Positions 47,609 to 57,057 of a DNA stretch of 64,000 nt are shown one piece after another (positions within the stretch are counted from its first letter, which is position 1; each line of letters begins with the position of its first letter). Origin of the DNA: Gammaproteobacteria bacterium Gsub. GTDB lineage: Bacteria > Pseudomonadota > Gammaproteobacteria > PS1 > Pseudothioglobaceae. The notes below the pieces were generated by a model. That model did not search any database. It was not told the DNA's origin and saw nothing but the letters and a program-made list of their open reading frames with translations. The stretch lies in contig JYIN01000003.1 of assembly GCA_002007405.1 (NCBI GenBank), positions 1-64,000 of the forward strand, given 5' to 3'. A program made the translations under genes and the position numbers.

Positions 47609-48202
47609 TTATAAGTTAAATATAATCCAATTTCACCAGTTCTTTTAAAACGAAGCGCAGTTATTAATGATTTTAATTGACCGTTGGGTTAATTTTAGTT
47701 GGTATGCTTGAATGGTGTTTAAACGGCAGTTTAATAAATAAATCATGGTTAATGAAGTAATTTTGGCAACAGTATGAATGCCCGTCTCATTGTAAAAATA
47801 TTGGCAAGGTTTTTGTAAGAAAGAAAATGATTTTAAATTCATCAATCATGCTTTTTAGCATTACTGAAAATATCGTTTAAATAAGTGTTAATTTTACAGG
47901 AAATAATAAGTTTGTATTTAAAGTAATGTGTATTGCATTTACATTTAATAATACACTTTTCAAAATTTTATTGATTGTTTTAGTAAGGCTTGTTAATGAA
48001 TTTTGTTGTTTTTTCATTAGGTAAATGGTATCTTTCTGGTTTAGTTAAATGGGTATGTTTTTTGCATTATCACTTTATTAGTTATCAGTTAAAAAAGAGG
48101 GTGGCTATTCCATTTTAGTGCACAAGAAGTGCTGCGTTTAGGATGTGGATTTAAGAGGGTTAAAATTATGCAAAAGTCTTGTTTAAAAAAATAATTTGCA
48201 AA
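47609..48202. other. Long AT-rich gene-poor region
   Basis: Nearly 600 bases without a convincing gene. A minus-strand frame at 47645-47845 (66 codons, starting MMNLKSFSFLQKPCQYF) has no ribosome-binding site and no known motif; it may be a remnant. A fragment of the palindromic repeat lies at 48164-48181. T-rich stretches dominate 47930-48100. The region may mark a past deletion next to ispE. Confidence 0.45.
48164..48181. repeat. Fragment of the palindromic repeat
   Basis: AATTATGCAAAAGTCTTG matches the right half of the palindrome at 43401-43430 with a G-to-A change and a changed last base. It lies just before the AlkB-like gene. Confidence 0.4.
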
Positions 48203-48946
48203 ATGAGTGATTTATTCGCCACGGAAAAAATCCCACCTTTTGAAATTCCTAAAAAAGAGGGGTATTCGTCAAAATGGAATGACAAATTAAAAGGTTTTGA
48301 TATAAAAATACCTCATGGAAAAATTCTTTATGCCGAGCATTTTTTTAATAAAAAAATCAGTGATAGAAGTATTGAATATTTTTTAGAAAACAACAGTAAC
48401 GATTGGCGGGTTGCCGATTGGCGAAATTTGGATAGAGAAAAATTGTCAAATGTTAGATTTAAAAATATTGATTGGCAACACGATAAATTAAAAATGTATG
48501 GCAAAGAGGTGTTTTTACCGAGGTACTCAGCGTGGTATGGTGATAAGCCTTATACTTATTCTGGTTTAACACTACAACCTAAGCCGTGGGATAAAAGGCT
48601 ATTGTATATTAAAAATGCGATTGATAAAATAGCCAAAGTCCGTTTTAATAGCGTGCTGATGAATTGGTATCGAGATGGCGAAGATTATATGAATTGGCAT
48701 GCTGATGATGAGCCAGAATTGGGCAAAAATCCAGTCATCGGTTCGGTTAATTTTGGTGAGATTCGGGATTTTATTATTAGAAAAAATGGCAGCTTAGAAA
48801 AAATAACAATACCTTTGAAGCACGGCACTTTGTTGGTGATGGGTGGGGAATTACAGCATTTTTGGCAACATTGCATACCCAAAAGGAAAAAATCAAAACA
48901 GGCACGGCTAAATTTAACTTTTAGGATTATCAATACAACTGATTAA
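48203..48946 (+). CDS. AlkB-like 2-oxoglutarate and iron-dependent dioxygenase
   Basis: 247 residues from the ATG at 48203 (the longest frame starts at a TTG at 48179). The fold motifs are those of AlkB homologues of the ALKBH2/3 type: YSGLTLQPKPWDKRL, NWYRDGEDYMNWHADDEPEL with the iron ligands of HxD, IGSVNFGEIRDFIIR, the distal histidine in GGELQHFWQHCIPK and the 2-oxoglutarate arginine in ARLNLTFRII. It should repair alkylated bases in DNA or RNA. No ada or other alkylation repair gene is adjacent, and no strong ribosome-binding site is visible. Confidence 0.88.
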   Translation: MSDLFATEKIPPFEIPKKEGYSSKWNDKLKGFDIKIPHGKILYAEHFFNKKISDRSIEYFLENNSNDWRVADWRNLDREKLSNVRFKNIDWQHDKLKMYGKEVFLPRYSAWYGDKPYTYSGLTLQPKPWDKRLLYIKNAIDKIAKVRFNSVLMNWYRDGEDYMNWHADDEPELGKNPVIGSVNFGEIRDFIIRKNGSLEKITIPLKHGTLLVMGGELQHFWQHCIPKRKKSKQARLNLTFRIINTTD

Positions 48947-48968
48947 CTGATTTTGGTTTTGGGTAAAA

Positions 48969-49988
48969 CTAACTTTTTTTTGTGGCCTGATCTAGACAGT
49001 ATGCAATTTCGCTAGCAGCATTGGGCTTGGCAAGTTTGAATGCGTTTTTTGACATTTGTGGTAGTTTTGGTTTGATGTTGAGCAGAATTTTTTCTAATTG
49101 TTTAATATTTAAATCTTTTTGTTCAATTAAGATGGCAGCGTTGTTGTTAGATAAAATTTTTCCGTTGTGGAATTGGTGGTTGTCAATTGCATGGGGTAGC
49201 GGGATTAGGATACTGGGGGTCGCAGAGAGCATCAGTTCTGAGATGGTCATTGCCCCAGCGCGGCACAACACTACATCGGCCCAAGCATAGGCGGCTTGCA
49301 TGTCAGTAATAAAAGCCTCAACCCTGAATACAGTATTTTTATATTGAGCACTTACCGTTGATAGATTTGCCTTACCCGTTTGGTGCCATATATTAATATC
49401 AAGATTTAGTTTCATTGCTGCCTCGTTAATCGGTTTTGCACCTAAGCTACCACCGATAATAAGTAAATTTAGTTTGTTACTATTGCTGGTTTTATTCAGT
49501 GCCGAAAAAAGCACGGGATTACCAACGGTAATCGCATTAGCAAGCGCACCCTCAAAGGCTTGAAAAGTTTGCCAAGCAATTTTTGATAAAATTTTATTGG
49601 TTGTACCAGCAATGGCATTTTGTTCATGAATCACCAGTGGAATACGCAACAACCACGCCACCACGCCACCGATACCAGAGGCAAACCCCCCCATACCGAG
49701 CGCTACATCAGGCTTTATTTTGATAAAAATTTTGAAAGTTTGCACAACAGCCAGTGTTAATAAAAAAGGTGCTTTCATCAAACTAAGAGCATTTTTGCCC
49801 CTCAATCCAACTGCACTGACTGTATGTAGGGTGATATTATATTTGGGCACAAGTTGATTTTCTATACCGTGATTTGTGCCCAACCAATGCAGTGTTATAT
49901 TATATTTTTTTAACGCATTGACAATAGCCAATGCAGGAAAAACATGCCCACCAGTGCCACCGGCCATAATAAGTATTTTCTTAGACAT
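48969..49988 (-). CDS. murG: Lipid II synthase MurG (GlcNAc transferase)
   Basis: About 339 residues from the ATG at 49988. It adds GlcNAc to lipid I on the inner face of the membrane. [20 protein letters not shown] is the first glycine loop, [15 protein letters not shown] the second, [14 protein letters not shown] and [15 protein letters not shown] follow, and [11 protein letters not shown] binds the nucleotide sugar. The start overlaps the ftsW stop by 8 bases, keeping the ftsW-murG order of the dcw cluster although other cluster genes are absent. Confidence 0.95.
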   Translation of the reverse strand: MSKKILIMAGGTGGHVFPALAIVNALKKYNITLHWLGTNHGIENQLVPKYNITLHTVSAVGLRGKNALSLMKAPFLLTLAVVQTFKIFIKIKPDVALGMGGFASGIGGVVAWLLRIPLVIHEQNAIAGTTNKILSKIAWQTFQAFEGALANAITVGNPVLFSALNKTSNSNKLNLLIIGGSLGAKPINEAAMKLNLDINIWHQTGKANLSTVSAQYKNTVFRVEAFITDMQAAYAWADVVLCRAGAMTISELMLSATPSILIPLPHAIDNHQFHNGKILSNNNAAILIEQKDLNIKQLEKILLNIKPKLPQMSKNAFKLAKPNAASEIAYCLDQATKKS

Positions 49989-51114
49989 AATTTTGTTGTT
50001 TGTTATAAGTGGCGCGATTTTCCATGTCAATTCTAAGTATTAAAGCCAATGCTATTATTGAAAAAATCAGACTGCTACCACCATAACTAATTAATGGTAG
50101 AGTAAAACCTTTAATTGGCATTAAACCAAGATTCATCGCAATATTAACCCCTGTTTGCATGGCAAACCAAGAACACACCCCAAATGCCACATAAGAGCTG
50201 TATTTTCTACCGTGTTTGAGTGCCTCTCTACCAATATCAAAGCCTTTACCAATAATATAAGTAAAACAAAATAATACAAACAACATACCAATGATACCCA
50301 GCTCTTCGCCAATAATAGCAAATACCATATCAGTATGGGGCTCGGGTAATTTGGTATATTTTTGAATCCCAGCACCCAGCCCGGTGCCACTCCAATCCCC
50401 CCTAGCGATGCCGATTAATGCCTGTTTGGTTTGATGCACTTTATCACTATCATTGAGCCATAAATTGGTTTGCCAAAACTCAAACAAGCGTTTTGAACGC
50501 ACCGAATCAAACCAAATATAGACAACAGCTGCGATTAATATAGTCGCTATGGTAATTATTAATTCTTTGATAAATGTGCCTGCCACAAACAACATACTTA
50601 ATGCGGTGATGGTGATAATGATGGTGGCACCAAAGTCGGTTTCCAACATAGTTAAAATAGCAGATGAGGCAACAATCAACAAGGTTTTCCCTAACCCCTT
50701 CAAAGAGTTGGTCACTTGTTTTTCTTGGCGGATGAGAAAACCAGCCATAAATAAAATCATTGCCAATTTCATCATCTCGGAAGGTTGGAATTTAAACACC
50801 ACAAAATTAATCCAGCGCCTTGACCCATTAGCTTCGTGACCGATAGGGCTAGGTAAAAAAACAAGTGCCAATAAAACCAGACTCAAACCAAAAAACCATA
50901 CCGAGTATTTTTTAAAGAATGATATTGGTATTTTTAAAATGCTAAATCCAATGCTGATACCTAAAATGATAAAAAATCCCTGTTTGATGAAATAAGCATA
51001 ACTATTAAAATGTGCAAGTGAAGCTGAAAAAGATAAAATCCAGCCGAATATAATTAAAACCAAAATGGTGGTTAATAAATTTTTATTCGGATATTGTCCA
51101 GTTTTTTCAAACAC
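49981..51114 (-). CDS. ftsW: Septal peptidoglycan polymerase FtsW
   Basis: 377 residues with about ten membrane segments, SEDS family. FtsW polymerises lipid II at the division site together with Fts[35 protein letters not shown], the [20 protein letters not shown] motif and [20 protein letters not shown] are diagnostic. FtsW and RodA are similar; the murG overlap decides for FtsW. murD is not upstream and murC not downstream. Confidence 0.93.
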   Translation of the reverse strand: MFEKTGQYPNKNLLTTILVLIIFGWILSFSASLAHFNSYAYFIKQGFFIILGISIGFSILKIPISFFKKYSVWFFGLSLVLLALVFLPSPIGHEANGSRRWINFVVFKFQPSEMMKLAMILFMAGFLIRQEKQVTNSLKGLGKTLLIVASSAILTMLETDFGATIIITITALSMLFVAGTFIKELIITIATILIAAVVYIWFDSVRSKRLFEFWQTNLWLNDSDKVHQTKQALIGIARGDWSGTGLGAGIQKYTKLPEPHTDMVFAIIGEELGIIGMLFVLFCFTYIIGKGFDIGREALKHGRKYSSYVAFGVCSWFAMQTGVNIAMNLGLMPIKGFTLPLISYGGSSLIFSIIALALILRIDMENRATYNKQQNYV

Positions 51115-51215
51115 AAGTTTTACAGAGGTTTCTACGAATATTTTGGGTTAATGAAACTATATTTTAATTATTGTTATGGGATAATATCGCCTTTTTTATA
51201 CCAGTGCGCTGCGAG

Positions 51216-52808
51216 ATGATTTCTACCACTAATATCACCTTACAATTTGGTGAGAATCCTTTGTTTGAAAATGTCTCTATCAAGTTTTTTGATGGTAATT
51301 GTTATGGTTTGATTGGAGCGAATGGTTGCGGAAAATCAAGCTTTATGAAAATCTTAACGGGAAAATTAACACCAACCAGTGGTTCGGTGAGTATTAGCGA
51401 GGGCGAGCGTCTCGGCATTTTGCGTCAAGACCAGTTTGCTTTTGAAGCATATAGTGTGATTGATACCGTGATTATGGGGCATGAAAAACTTTGGAAAATT
51501 AAACAACAGCGCGACCATATTTACGCCTTGCCTAAAATGAGTGAGGCAAATGGCATCAAAGTTGCCGAGTTAGAAATGCAGTTTGCAGAAATGGGCGGCT
51601 ATATGGCAGAGTCTAGTGCCAGTGAATTATTATTGGGTTTGGACATTCCACAACAGCAACATTATGGCTTAATGAGTGAGATTGCCCCAGGCTGGAAATT
51701 GCGGGTTTTATTAGCACAAGCCCTGTTCTCAGACCCTGAAATCCTACTTCTTGACGAGCCAACCAATAATTTAGATATTAACTCAATCCACTGGTTAGAA
51801 GAAGTTTTGCACCAACGCAAAGCAACAATGGTGATTATCTCTCACGACCGCCATTTTTTAAACAGAGTTTGCACCCATATGTGTGATTTGGATTATGGCA
51901 CGATTAACACTTTCCCCGGTAATTATGACGAGTTTATGATTGCCTCAACTGCGATTATAGAAAAAATGCAAGCTGACAATGCCAAAAAAACAACTAAGAT
52001 TAAGGAACTCAAACATTTTGTCTCGCGCTTTTCCGCCAATGCTTCAAAATCTAGGCAAGCAACCAGTCGTCTGAAACAATTAGATAAAATCCAATTAAAC
52101 GACATCAAGCCCTCTTCAAGAGTCAGCCCTTATATTATTTTTGACCAAGCACAAAAATTACATAGAAATATTTTAGAGGTTGAGAATCTAGACAAAAATT
52201 TTGGTGATTTGGCTGTTTTAAAAGATATTAATTTTTTATTTGAAGCTGGCGATCGTGTTGCAATTATTGGAAAGAATGGCATCGGAAAAACCACTTTATT
52301 GCGTACCTTAGTCGGTGAGTTAGAAGCAGACCAAGGTAAGATTAAATGGAGTGAAAATGCACAGATTGGCTACTACGCTCAAGACCACAGCGCTGATTTT
52401 GAAAAAAATATGAGTGTTTTCGACTGGATGGCACAATTCAAAAATGAAAAAAATGACATTCAAACCATGCGTGCTGTGCTGGGCAGAATGCTGTTTGGAA
52501 AAAACGACATCAATAAAAATGTCAAATCACTCTCAGGTGGCGAACAAGGCCGAATGCTTTTCGGAAAGTTAATGCTACAAAAACCCAATGTATTAGTGAT
52601 GGATGAGCCTACCAACCACTTAGATATGGAATCTATTGAAGCACTAAATTTAGCTTTAGAAAATTACCAAGGTACATTAATTTTCGTCAGCCATGATAGA
52701 GAATTTGTATCAAGCCTTTCCACCAAAGTCATTGAACTAAAAAAAGACGGTATGCACCACTATTGTGGCAACTACGAAGACTACTTAAACAGCCAAAAAG
52801 TTATTTAA
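51216..52808 (+). CDS. ABC-F family ATPase, YbiT-like
   Basis: 530 residues with two ABC domains and no membrane part. Start at 51216 gives [20 protein letters not shown], as in YbiT; the longer frame from 51171 has no support. Walker A motifs are [14 protein letters not shown] and [14 protein letters not shown], signature motifs include [10 protein letters not shown], and Walker B motifs are [11 protein letters not shown] and [11 protein letters not shown]. The linker (about 235-300) is rich in charged residues. ABC-F proteins act on the ribosomal E site to rescue or regulate translation; the exact role of YbiT is not settled. Confidence 0.9.
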   Translation: MISTTNITLQFGENPLFENVSIKFFDGNCYGLIGANGCGKSSFMKILTGKLTPTSGSVSISEGERLGILRQDQFAFEAYSVIDTVIMGHEKLWKIKQQRDHIYALPKMSEANGIKVAELEMQFAEMGGYMAESSASELLLGLDIPQQQHYGLMSEIAPGWKLRVLLAQALFSDPEILLLDEPTNNLDINSIHWLEEVLHQRKATMVIISHDRHFLNRVCTHMCDLDYGTINTFPGNYDEFMIASTAIIEKMQADNAKKTTKIKELKHFVSRFSANASKSRQATSRLKQLDKIQLNDIKPSSRVSPYIIFDQAQKLHRNILEVENLDKNFGDLAVLKDINFLFEAGDRVAIIGKNGIGKTTLLRTLVGELEADQGKIKWSENAQIGYYAQDHSADFEKNMSVFDWMAQFKNEKNDIQTMRAVLGRMLFGKNDINKNVKSLSGGEQGRMLFGKLMLQKPNVLVMDEPTNHLDMESIEALNLALENYQGTLIFVSHDREFVSSLSTKVIELKKDGMHHYCGNYEDYLNSQKVI

Positions 52809-52893
52809 CAAAAGTGCTGCGCTATCTACTTATTAGACAAACTCCCCAGCAAAAACCAGCAAAAAAACACCATACAGGTAAGGAGTTGTAGGG

Positions 52894-54192
52894 TCAATTT
52901 TTTGTTGCAAATGCTTTTAATAGACCTGTGGCTTTATGCTTAGTTTCTGCTAATTCTCGCTCGGCAATAGAATCATGTACAACACCTGCACCTGCTCTAA
53001 AACTTAAACATTGGGCTTGTTGAACCATGGTGCGAATTAAAATATTAAAATCCATTTTTCCGTTGCTACTAATATAGCCTAAAGATCCGGTGTAGGCCTC
53101 ACGCGGCATTTGTTCGAGTTCAGAAATAATCTGCATACATCTGAGTTTTGGGCAGCCAGTAATCGTCCCCCCCGGAAATAAAGCAGATACCAAATCTTTA
53201 ATAGTCAAATTTTGTTTGAGTTTGCCTTTAATGTTAGAAACAATATGATGTACATAGGGATAGGTCTCTAAAGTCATGATTTCATTAACCTGCACACTGC
53301 CATACTCACATACTCTGCCCAAATCATTGCGCTCTAAATCCAATAACATAATATGTTCGGCCTGTTCTTTTGGATGGTTAATCAGCTGGGTTTTAAGTTG
53401 TTCGTCTCTAACACCTGTACCACGCGGATGTGTGCCCGCAATGGGTCTGGTTTCTATGTTGTTGCCATTAACACTAAATAGACGCTCAGGCGAAGAGGAA
53501 ATAATACTAAAATCGTCAAACTGTGCTAGGGCTGAAAATGGTGCAGGATTTGACCGTTTTAGCGCTTGATAAATTTGTGCTGGTGTGCTGGCATTATTAA
53601 GACAATAAGACCATTGCCTAGAAAGATTAACCTGAAATACATCCCCTGCTTTTATATAATCTTTAATTTTCCCTACTGCTGATAAAAACTTAACATCAGA
53701 CTCACAATTTAGGCTACCAGACAAATCCCCATTGGGCATGGTTGGTAAATTTTTAATATCATTACGAACTTGCTCAATTCTATTTTTATCATTATCCTCA
53801 TCATACAAATGGGTTTTTTCACTCACATGGTCCTTGATAATGGCACAAGGAATTTTAATGGCAATGGCAATGGGCAGATCGCTTAGGTGTGTAGTTTTAA
53901 ATAGAATGGGCTCTATTTGTGCAATCATCTCATACCCTAAATACACAAACCAGCCGCCAGTAAAAGGTAAATGACGAACATCATTATCAATCACAACATT
54001 TGCTGCCAATTCACTCAAAAAATCAAAATCAGCGAGATGATTAAGGATAATTTTTTGTTGTGGATAGGCAAATAGTATTGAATAACGATTGCTATTATTG
54101 TAATTAACACTCTCTAACAAAAATGGATAACGCACACTGTTTGAGTGGCATAGCGCATCTAAAGCAACATTAGGAATGGGTAGGGGTGTCAC
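52894..54192 (-). CDS. pabB: Aminodeoxychorismate synthase component I (TrpE/PabB family)
   Basis: 432 residues. PabB converts chorismate to aminodeoxychorismate for folate. Conserved catalytic parts are VFQVNLSRQW, SSSPERLF, HIMLLDLERNDLGRVC, PYVHHIVSNIKGKL and LFPGGTITGCPKLRCMQII. Length and the FPGGxITG motif favour PabB. However, the diagnostic PIKGT of E. coli PabB reads PIAGT here, as in anthranilate synthase TrpE, so the assignment keeps some doubt. It starts at GTG immediately after the cpoB stop and ends the tolB-pal-cpoB transcript. Confidence 0.8.
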   Translation of the reverse strand: MTPLPIPNVALDALCHSNSVRYPFLLESVNYNNSNRYSILFAYPQQKIILNHLADFDFLSELAANVVIDNDVRHLPFTGGWFVYLGYEMIAQIEPILFKTTHLSDLPIAIAIKIPCAIIKDHVSEKTHLYDEDNDKNRIEQVRNDIKNLPTMPNGDLSGSLNCESDVKFLSAVGKIKDYIKAGDVFQVNLSRQWSYCLNNASTPAQIYQALKRSNPAPFSALAQFDDFSIISSSPERLFSVNGNNIETRPIAGTHPRGTGVRDEQLKTQLINHPKEQAEHIMLLDLERNDLGRVCEYGSVQVNEIMTLETYPYVHHIVSNIKGKLKQNLTIKDLVSALFPGGTITGCPKLRCMQIISELEQMPREAYTGSLGYISSNGKMDFNILIRTMVQQAQCLSFRAGAGVVHDSIAERELAETKHKATGLLKAFATKN

Positions 54193-54903
54193 CTACTTTG
54201 CTTTAATCTTTTTGGATTTGACATCTGTTGCTAAATCAGCATCTTGGAGCTGTGTTAACAAAGCCTTAGCTTGGAAAATAGACTTATGCGTGGGAAATTT
54301 TTTAATCATTGTTGTAAGCAGTTGCATCGCTGCAGCATTGTCTTTTAATTGGTGCTGAATAAGTGCCAACTCATATAATGAAATGGCAAATTTATGATTG
54401 CTCGGGTAATTTTGTTGAAAATCAATAAAAGCTTGCTTACCACTTTGATAATCTCCCTTGAGTGTATAAGCCTTGCCTAACCAATAGTGGGTGTCGGCTG
54501 CGTGATTATTTTGAGGATAATTGGTAAGATAATTCAAAAATAAATCAATGGCTTGGGTGTATTGTTTGGTTAGCAACAAACTACGGGCGTTAGTGTAGGT
54601 CTCTCTAGCTTTCTTGTCCTCTTCTCTAATGCGCAGAACCGCTGCCTTAGTCGCACTGTCGGATTTTTTATATTCCAATAAACGAAACAATTCGGCAATT
54701 TTTTGTTGGTTTATTTTTTGTTGTTGCAGTAGTCGCTCAATATCATTTAGCAAGGTGCGATTTGCTTTTTCAAGACGCTTAATTTTAATGTGGTTTTGCT
54801 GGGCAATTTTTTCAACATCAAGCCCCTCAAGCGCAACCACATTTAATGACATCTGCCAAGTCAATAAGCCGACCAAAGCCGCTAAATTTAGATTTTTCAT
54901 CAA
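54193..54903 (-). CDS. cpoB: Cell division coordinator CpoB (YbgF)
   Basis: 236 residues. A signal peptide (MMKNLNLAALVGLLTWQMSL, cleavage near VVA) is followed by a coiled coil of about 45 residues (IKRLEKANRTLLNDIERLLQ) and tetratricopeptide repeats from about residue 100 (QYTQAIDLFLNYLTNYPQNN; YWLGKAYTLKGDY). CpoB links Tol-Pal to septal peptidoglycan synthesis. It lies 3 bases after pal, the standard order. The extra basic tail KSKKIKAK is unusual. Confidence 0.92.
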   Translation of the reverse strand: MMKNLNLAALVGLLTWQMSLNVVALEGLDVEKIAQQNHIKIKRLEKANRTLLNDIERLLQQQKINQQKIAELFRLLEYKKSDSATKAAVLRIREEDKKARETYTNARSLLLTKQYTQAIDLFLNYLTNYPQNNHAADTHYWLGKAYTLKGDYQSGKQAFIDFQQNYPSNHKFAISLYELALIQHQLKDNAAAMQLLTTMIKKFPTHKSIFQAKALLTQLQDADLATDVKSKKIKAK

Positions 54904-54906
54904 TAT

Positions 54907-55479
54907 TTATCGGTAAATAAATTCAACCCGCCTATTTTTTTTCCAACTGGTCTCATCATGACCTCCAGCAACTGGTTTTTCTTCGCCATAACTAACCACT
55001 TCAATCCTGCTACCCAGCCCTGTATATAGCCCCAATACTTCTTTAACACTAATGGCACGATTCTCACCTAAAGCCAAATTGTACTCACGGGTGCCGCGTT
55101 CATCTGCATGCCCTTCTAAGCGTAACTTAATTTCTGGGTTGTTGCGCATAAAGTTTGCATGTTTAATGATTTCTTGAGTGGCAGAGTCACTGATATCAAC
55201 CGCATCATAAGCAAAATACAAAGTAAATTGAGTATTACTGGCTTTTAATTCAGCAACTGCCTTTATCTCAGTGCTTGTTTCTACCCTGTTATTGTCTTTT
55301 TTAGATGTTGAATTCGCTAAATCACGCCAACCAAAATCACCTTTCTCGTATGCAATGGCATCGACCTTACTAGGTGCATCCCCCCTATCCTCAACCACCA
55401 CATCCTTCACCCCACTCGTACTTACACAAGCGTTTAATATTGTTAAAAGAGGCAATATAATAGCAATTTTTATTTTCAT
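54907..55479 (-). CDS. pal: Peptidoglycan-associated lipoprotein Pal
   Basis: 190 residues. The lipobox LNAC predicts lipidation at Cys18. An OmpA-like C-terminal domain (about 85-190) contains LRLEGHADERGTREYNLALG and ENRAISVKEVLG, the peptidoglycan-binding loop, ending WKKNRRVEFIYR. Pal tethers the outer membrane to the wall and binds TolB. GGAGAATAAG precedes the ATG. tolB lies 22 bases upstream. Confidence 0.95.
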   Translation of the reverse strand: MKIKIAIILPLLTILNACVSTSGVKDVVVEDRGDAPSKVDAIAYEKGDFGWRDLANSTSKKDNNRVETSTEIKAVAELKASNTQFTLYFAYDAVDISDSATQEIIKHANFMRNNPEIKLRLEGHADERGTREYNLALGENRAISVKEVLGLYTGLGSRIEVVSYGEEKPVAGGHDETSWKKNRRVEFIYR

Positions 55480-55501
55480 TCTTATTCTCCTGTTAATTAA
55501 A

Positions 55502-56803
55502 TTATTCTAAATAGCCAGACCAGTTCGGGTCACGCACCTCTCCAGTTTGAGAAGACAGTTCGTAAGAACGATTACCCTCAACCGAGACCACTGATAATAC
55601 ACCTTTAGAATTCTGATTGGTAGCAAAAATTACCATATTTCCATTGGGTGAAAAATGTGGCGATTCATCTAAAACATTGTTGGTCATAATGTATAAGTCT
55701 TTGGTTTTAATATCTAATAAAGCAATACGATAGTCATTACCCATTCGATGCACCATCAGCAGGCTTTTGCCATCAGGTGAAAAAACCGCCCTAGCATTAT
55801 AAGTGCCTACAAAAGTGATACGGTTGATTTTGCCTGTGGTGAGATTTTTAATATAAATTTGCACTTGCCCAGAACGATTTGATGTAAAAACAAGTCGTTG
55901 CCCGTCAGGAGAATAACTGGCTTCGGTGTCAATGCTGGTATTATAAGTAAGACGGGTGAGTTTTTTGGTAGATAAATCATAAGAATAAATATCTTTATTA
56001 CCGTTTTTAGACAATGTTAAAACTAAACTTTTACCATCTGGATGCCAACTTGGAGCCGAGGCAATGCCATCAAAACGGGGCAATTTTTCAATCTTACGAC
56101 GCACATAAGGATACCAAATAAACACTTCGGAATGCCCTTTTTGAAAGGAAACATAAGCAATTCTCTTATTCTCATACGCTCGGTCAGGCGACCAAGTGGG
56201 GGAGAGGATAGGGGCTTTTAGTTTGATACGACTTTTTACATTCTGTGCGTCTGAATCTGAAATATTCAGCTGATATTCTTTTTCACCTTCGGTATTGTTG
56301 TTAACAGTTACATAGGTCAGTAGTGTATTAAACGAGCCGCCCTCACCTAACAACGCTTCGTAAATATGGTCACTGAGTTGATGTGCCACTTTACGAAAAC
56401 CGCTTATATACACGCGAATACTTTTGCTAAAAAGGGTTTTATTGCTATAAACATCAAACAAGCGTACTGAGAGTTTATAAATTTTTTCACTTTGTTGCTC
56501 AATACTCCCTACTACAACTGCCTCAAGACCTCGTTGCCGCCAATAGAGCGCATCAATTTCCTCAAGTGGGTCAAGCAGCGTATCGGTAACAACAACATCA
56601 AAACGCCCTGATCGTTCTAAATCAGCTTGAATAATTTGAGTAATATCCTTATCTTGGGCATTCACACCACTCAATTGAAAGCGACTAATGGCGATAGGAA
56701 TAGGATTTTCGTCTTTTTTAGTTACCGTTATTTCCAAAACCGCACCTGCAGACATAGCGTTAATGGCAAATAATATAGCCAGCAATAACTTAATTTTATT
56801 CAT
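55502..56803 (-). CDS. tolB: Tol-Pal system beta-propeller protein TolB
   Basis: 433 residues. A signal peptide (about 21 residues, cleaved after SAGA) is followed by an N-terminal alpha/beta domain (PIAISRFQLSGVNAQDKDIT) and a six-bladed propeller with repeats such as WSPDRAYENKRIAYVSF, WHPDGKSLVLTLSKNGNKDI and YSPDGQRLVFTSNRSGQVQI. It overlaps the iscX stop by 8 bases. tolQ, tolR and tolA, which usually precede tolB, are absent here. Confidence 0.95.
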   Translation of the reverse strand: MNKIKLLLAILFAINAMSAGAVLEITVTKKDENPIPIAISRFQLSGVNAQDKDITQIIQADLERSGRFDVVVTDTLLDPLEEIDALYWRQRGLEAVVVGSIEQQSEKIYKLSVRLFDVYSNKTLFSKSIRVYISGFRKVAHQLSDHIYEALLGEGGSFNTLLTYVTVNNNTEGEKEYQLNISDSDAQNVKSRIKLKAPILSPTWSPDRAYENKRIAYVSFQKGHSEVFIWYPYVRRKIEKLPRFDGIASAPSWHPDGKSLVLTLSKNGNKDIYSYDLSTKKLTRLTYNTSIDTEASYSPDGQRLVFTSNRSGQVQIYIKNLTTGKINRITFVGTYNARAVFSPDGKSLLMVHRMGNDYRIALLDIKTKDLYIMTNNVLDESPHFSPNGNMVIFATNQNSKGVLSVVSVEGNRSYELSSQTGEVRDPNWSGYLE

Positions 56804-56993
56804 GCCTTTCTGCTATCCAGTGCATTTGAATGGCTTCAAGAATTTTTTCACCTGATTTATTTTCATCATCATCAAATTCTGCTAACTCAATCACCATTTT
56901 TTTAAGATTCACAAAATTTACCCAAGTTGGGTCAAAGTCAGGATAGGCTTCGTCTAACGCTATGGCAATATCTAAGGAATCAGTCCAATTCAT
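56796..56993 (-). CDS. iscX: Iron-sulfur cluster assembly modulator IscX
   Basis: 65 residues from the ATG at 56993 (MNWTDSLDIAIALDEAYPDF). The stretch DFDPTWVNFVNLKKMVIELA followed by EFDDDENKSGEKILEAIQ matches IscX (YfhJ), an acidic protein that binds IscS and tunes desulfurase activity. The long frame from 57083 would add 30 residues without homology. In E. coli iscX ends the isc operon after fdx; here it stands alone between spoT and tolB and its stop overlaps tolB. Confidence 0.9.
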   Translation of the reverse strand: MNWTDSLDIAIALDEAYPDFDPTWVNFVNLKKMVIELAEFDDDENKSGEKILEAIQMHWIAERHE

Positions 56994-57057
56994 CACAATC
57001 ACAAATAGGTAAAAAAATCTCTCAATTTTAATCAAAAAATCCCCCGTTTTGCAAAAA

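Noticed and set aside
47645-47845. Minus-strand frame of 66 codons upstream of ispE
   Set aside because: No ribosome-binding site and no motif; kept only as a possible remnant in the gap description.
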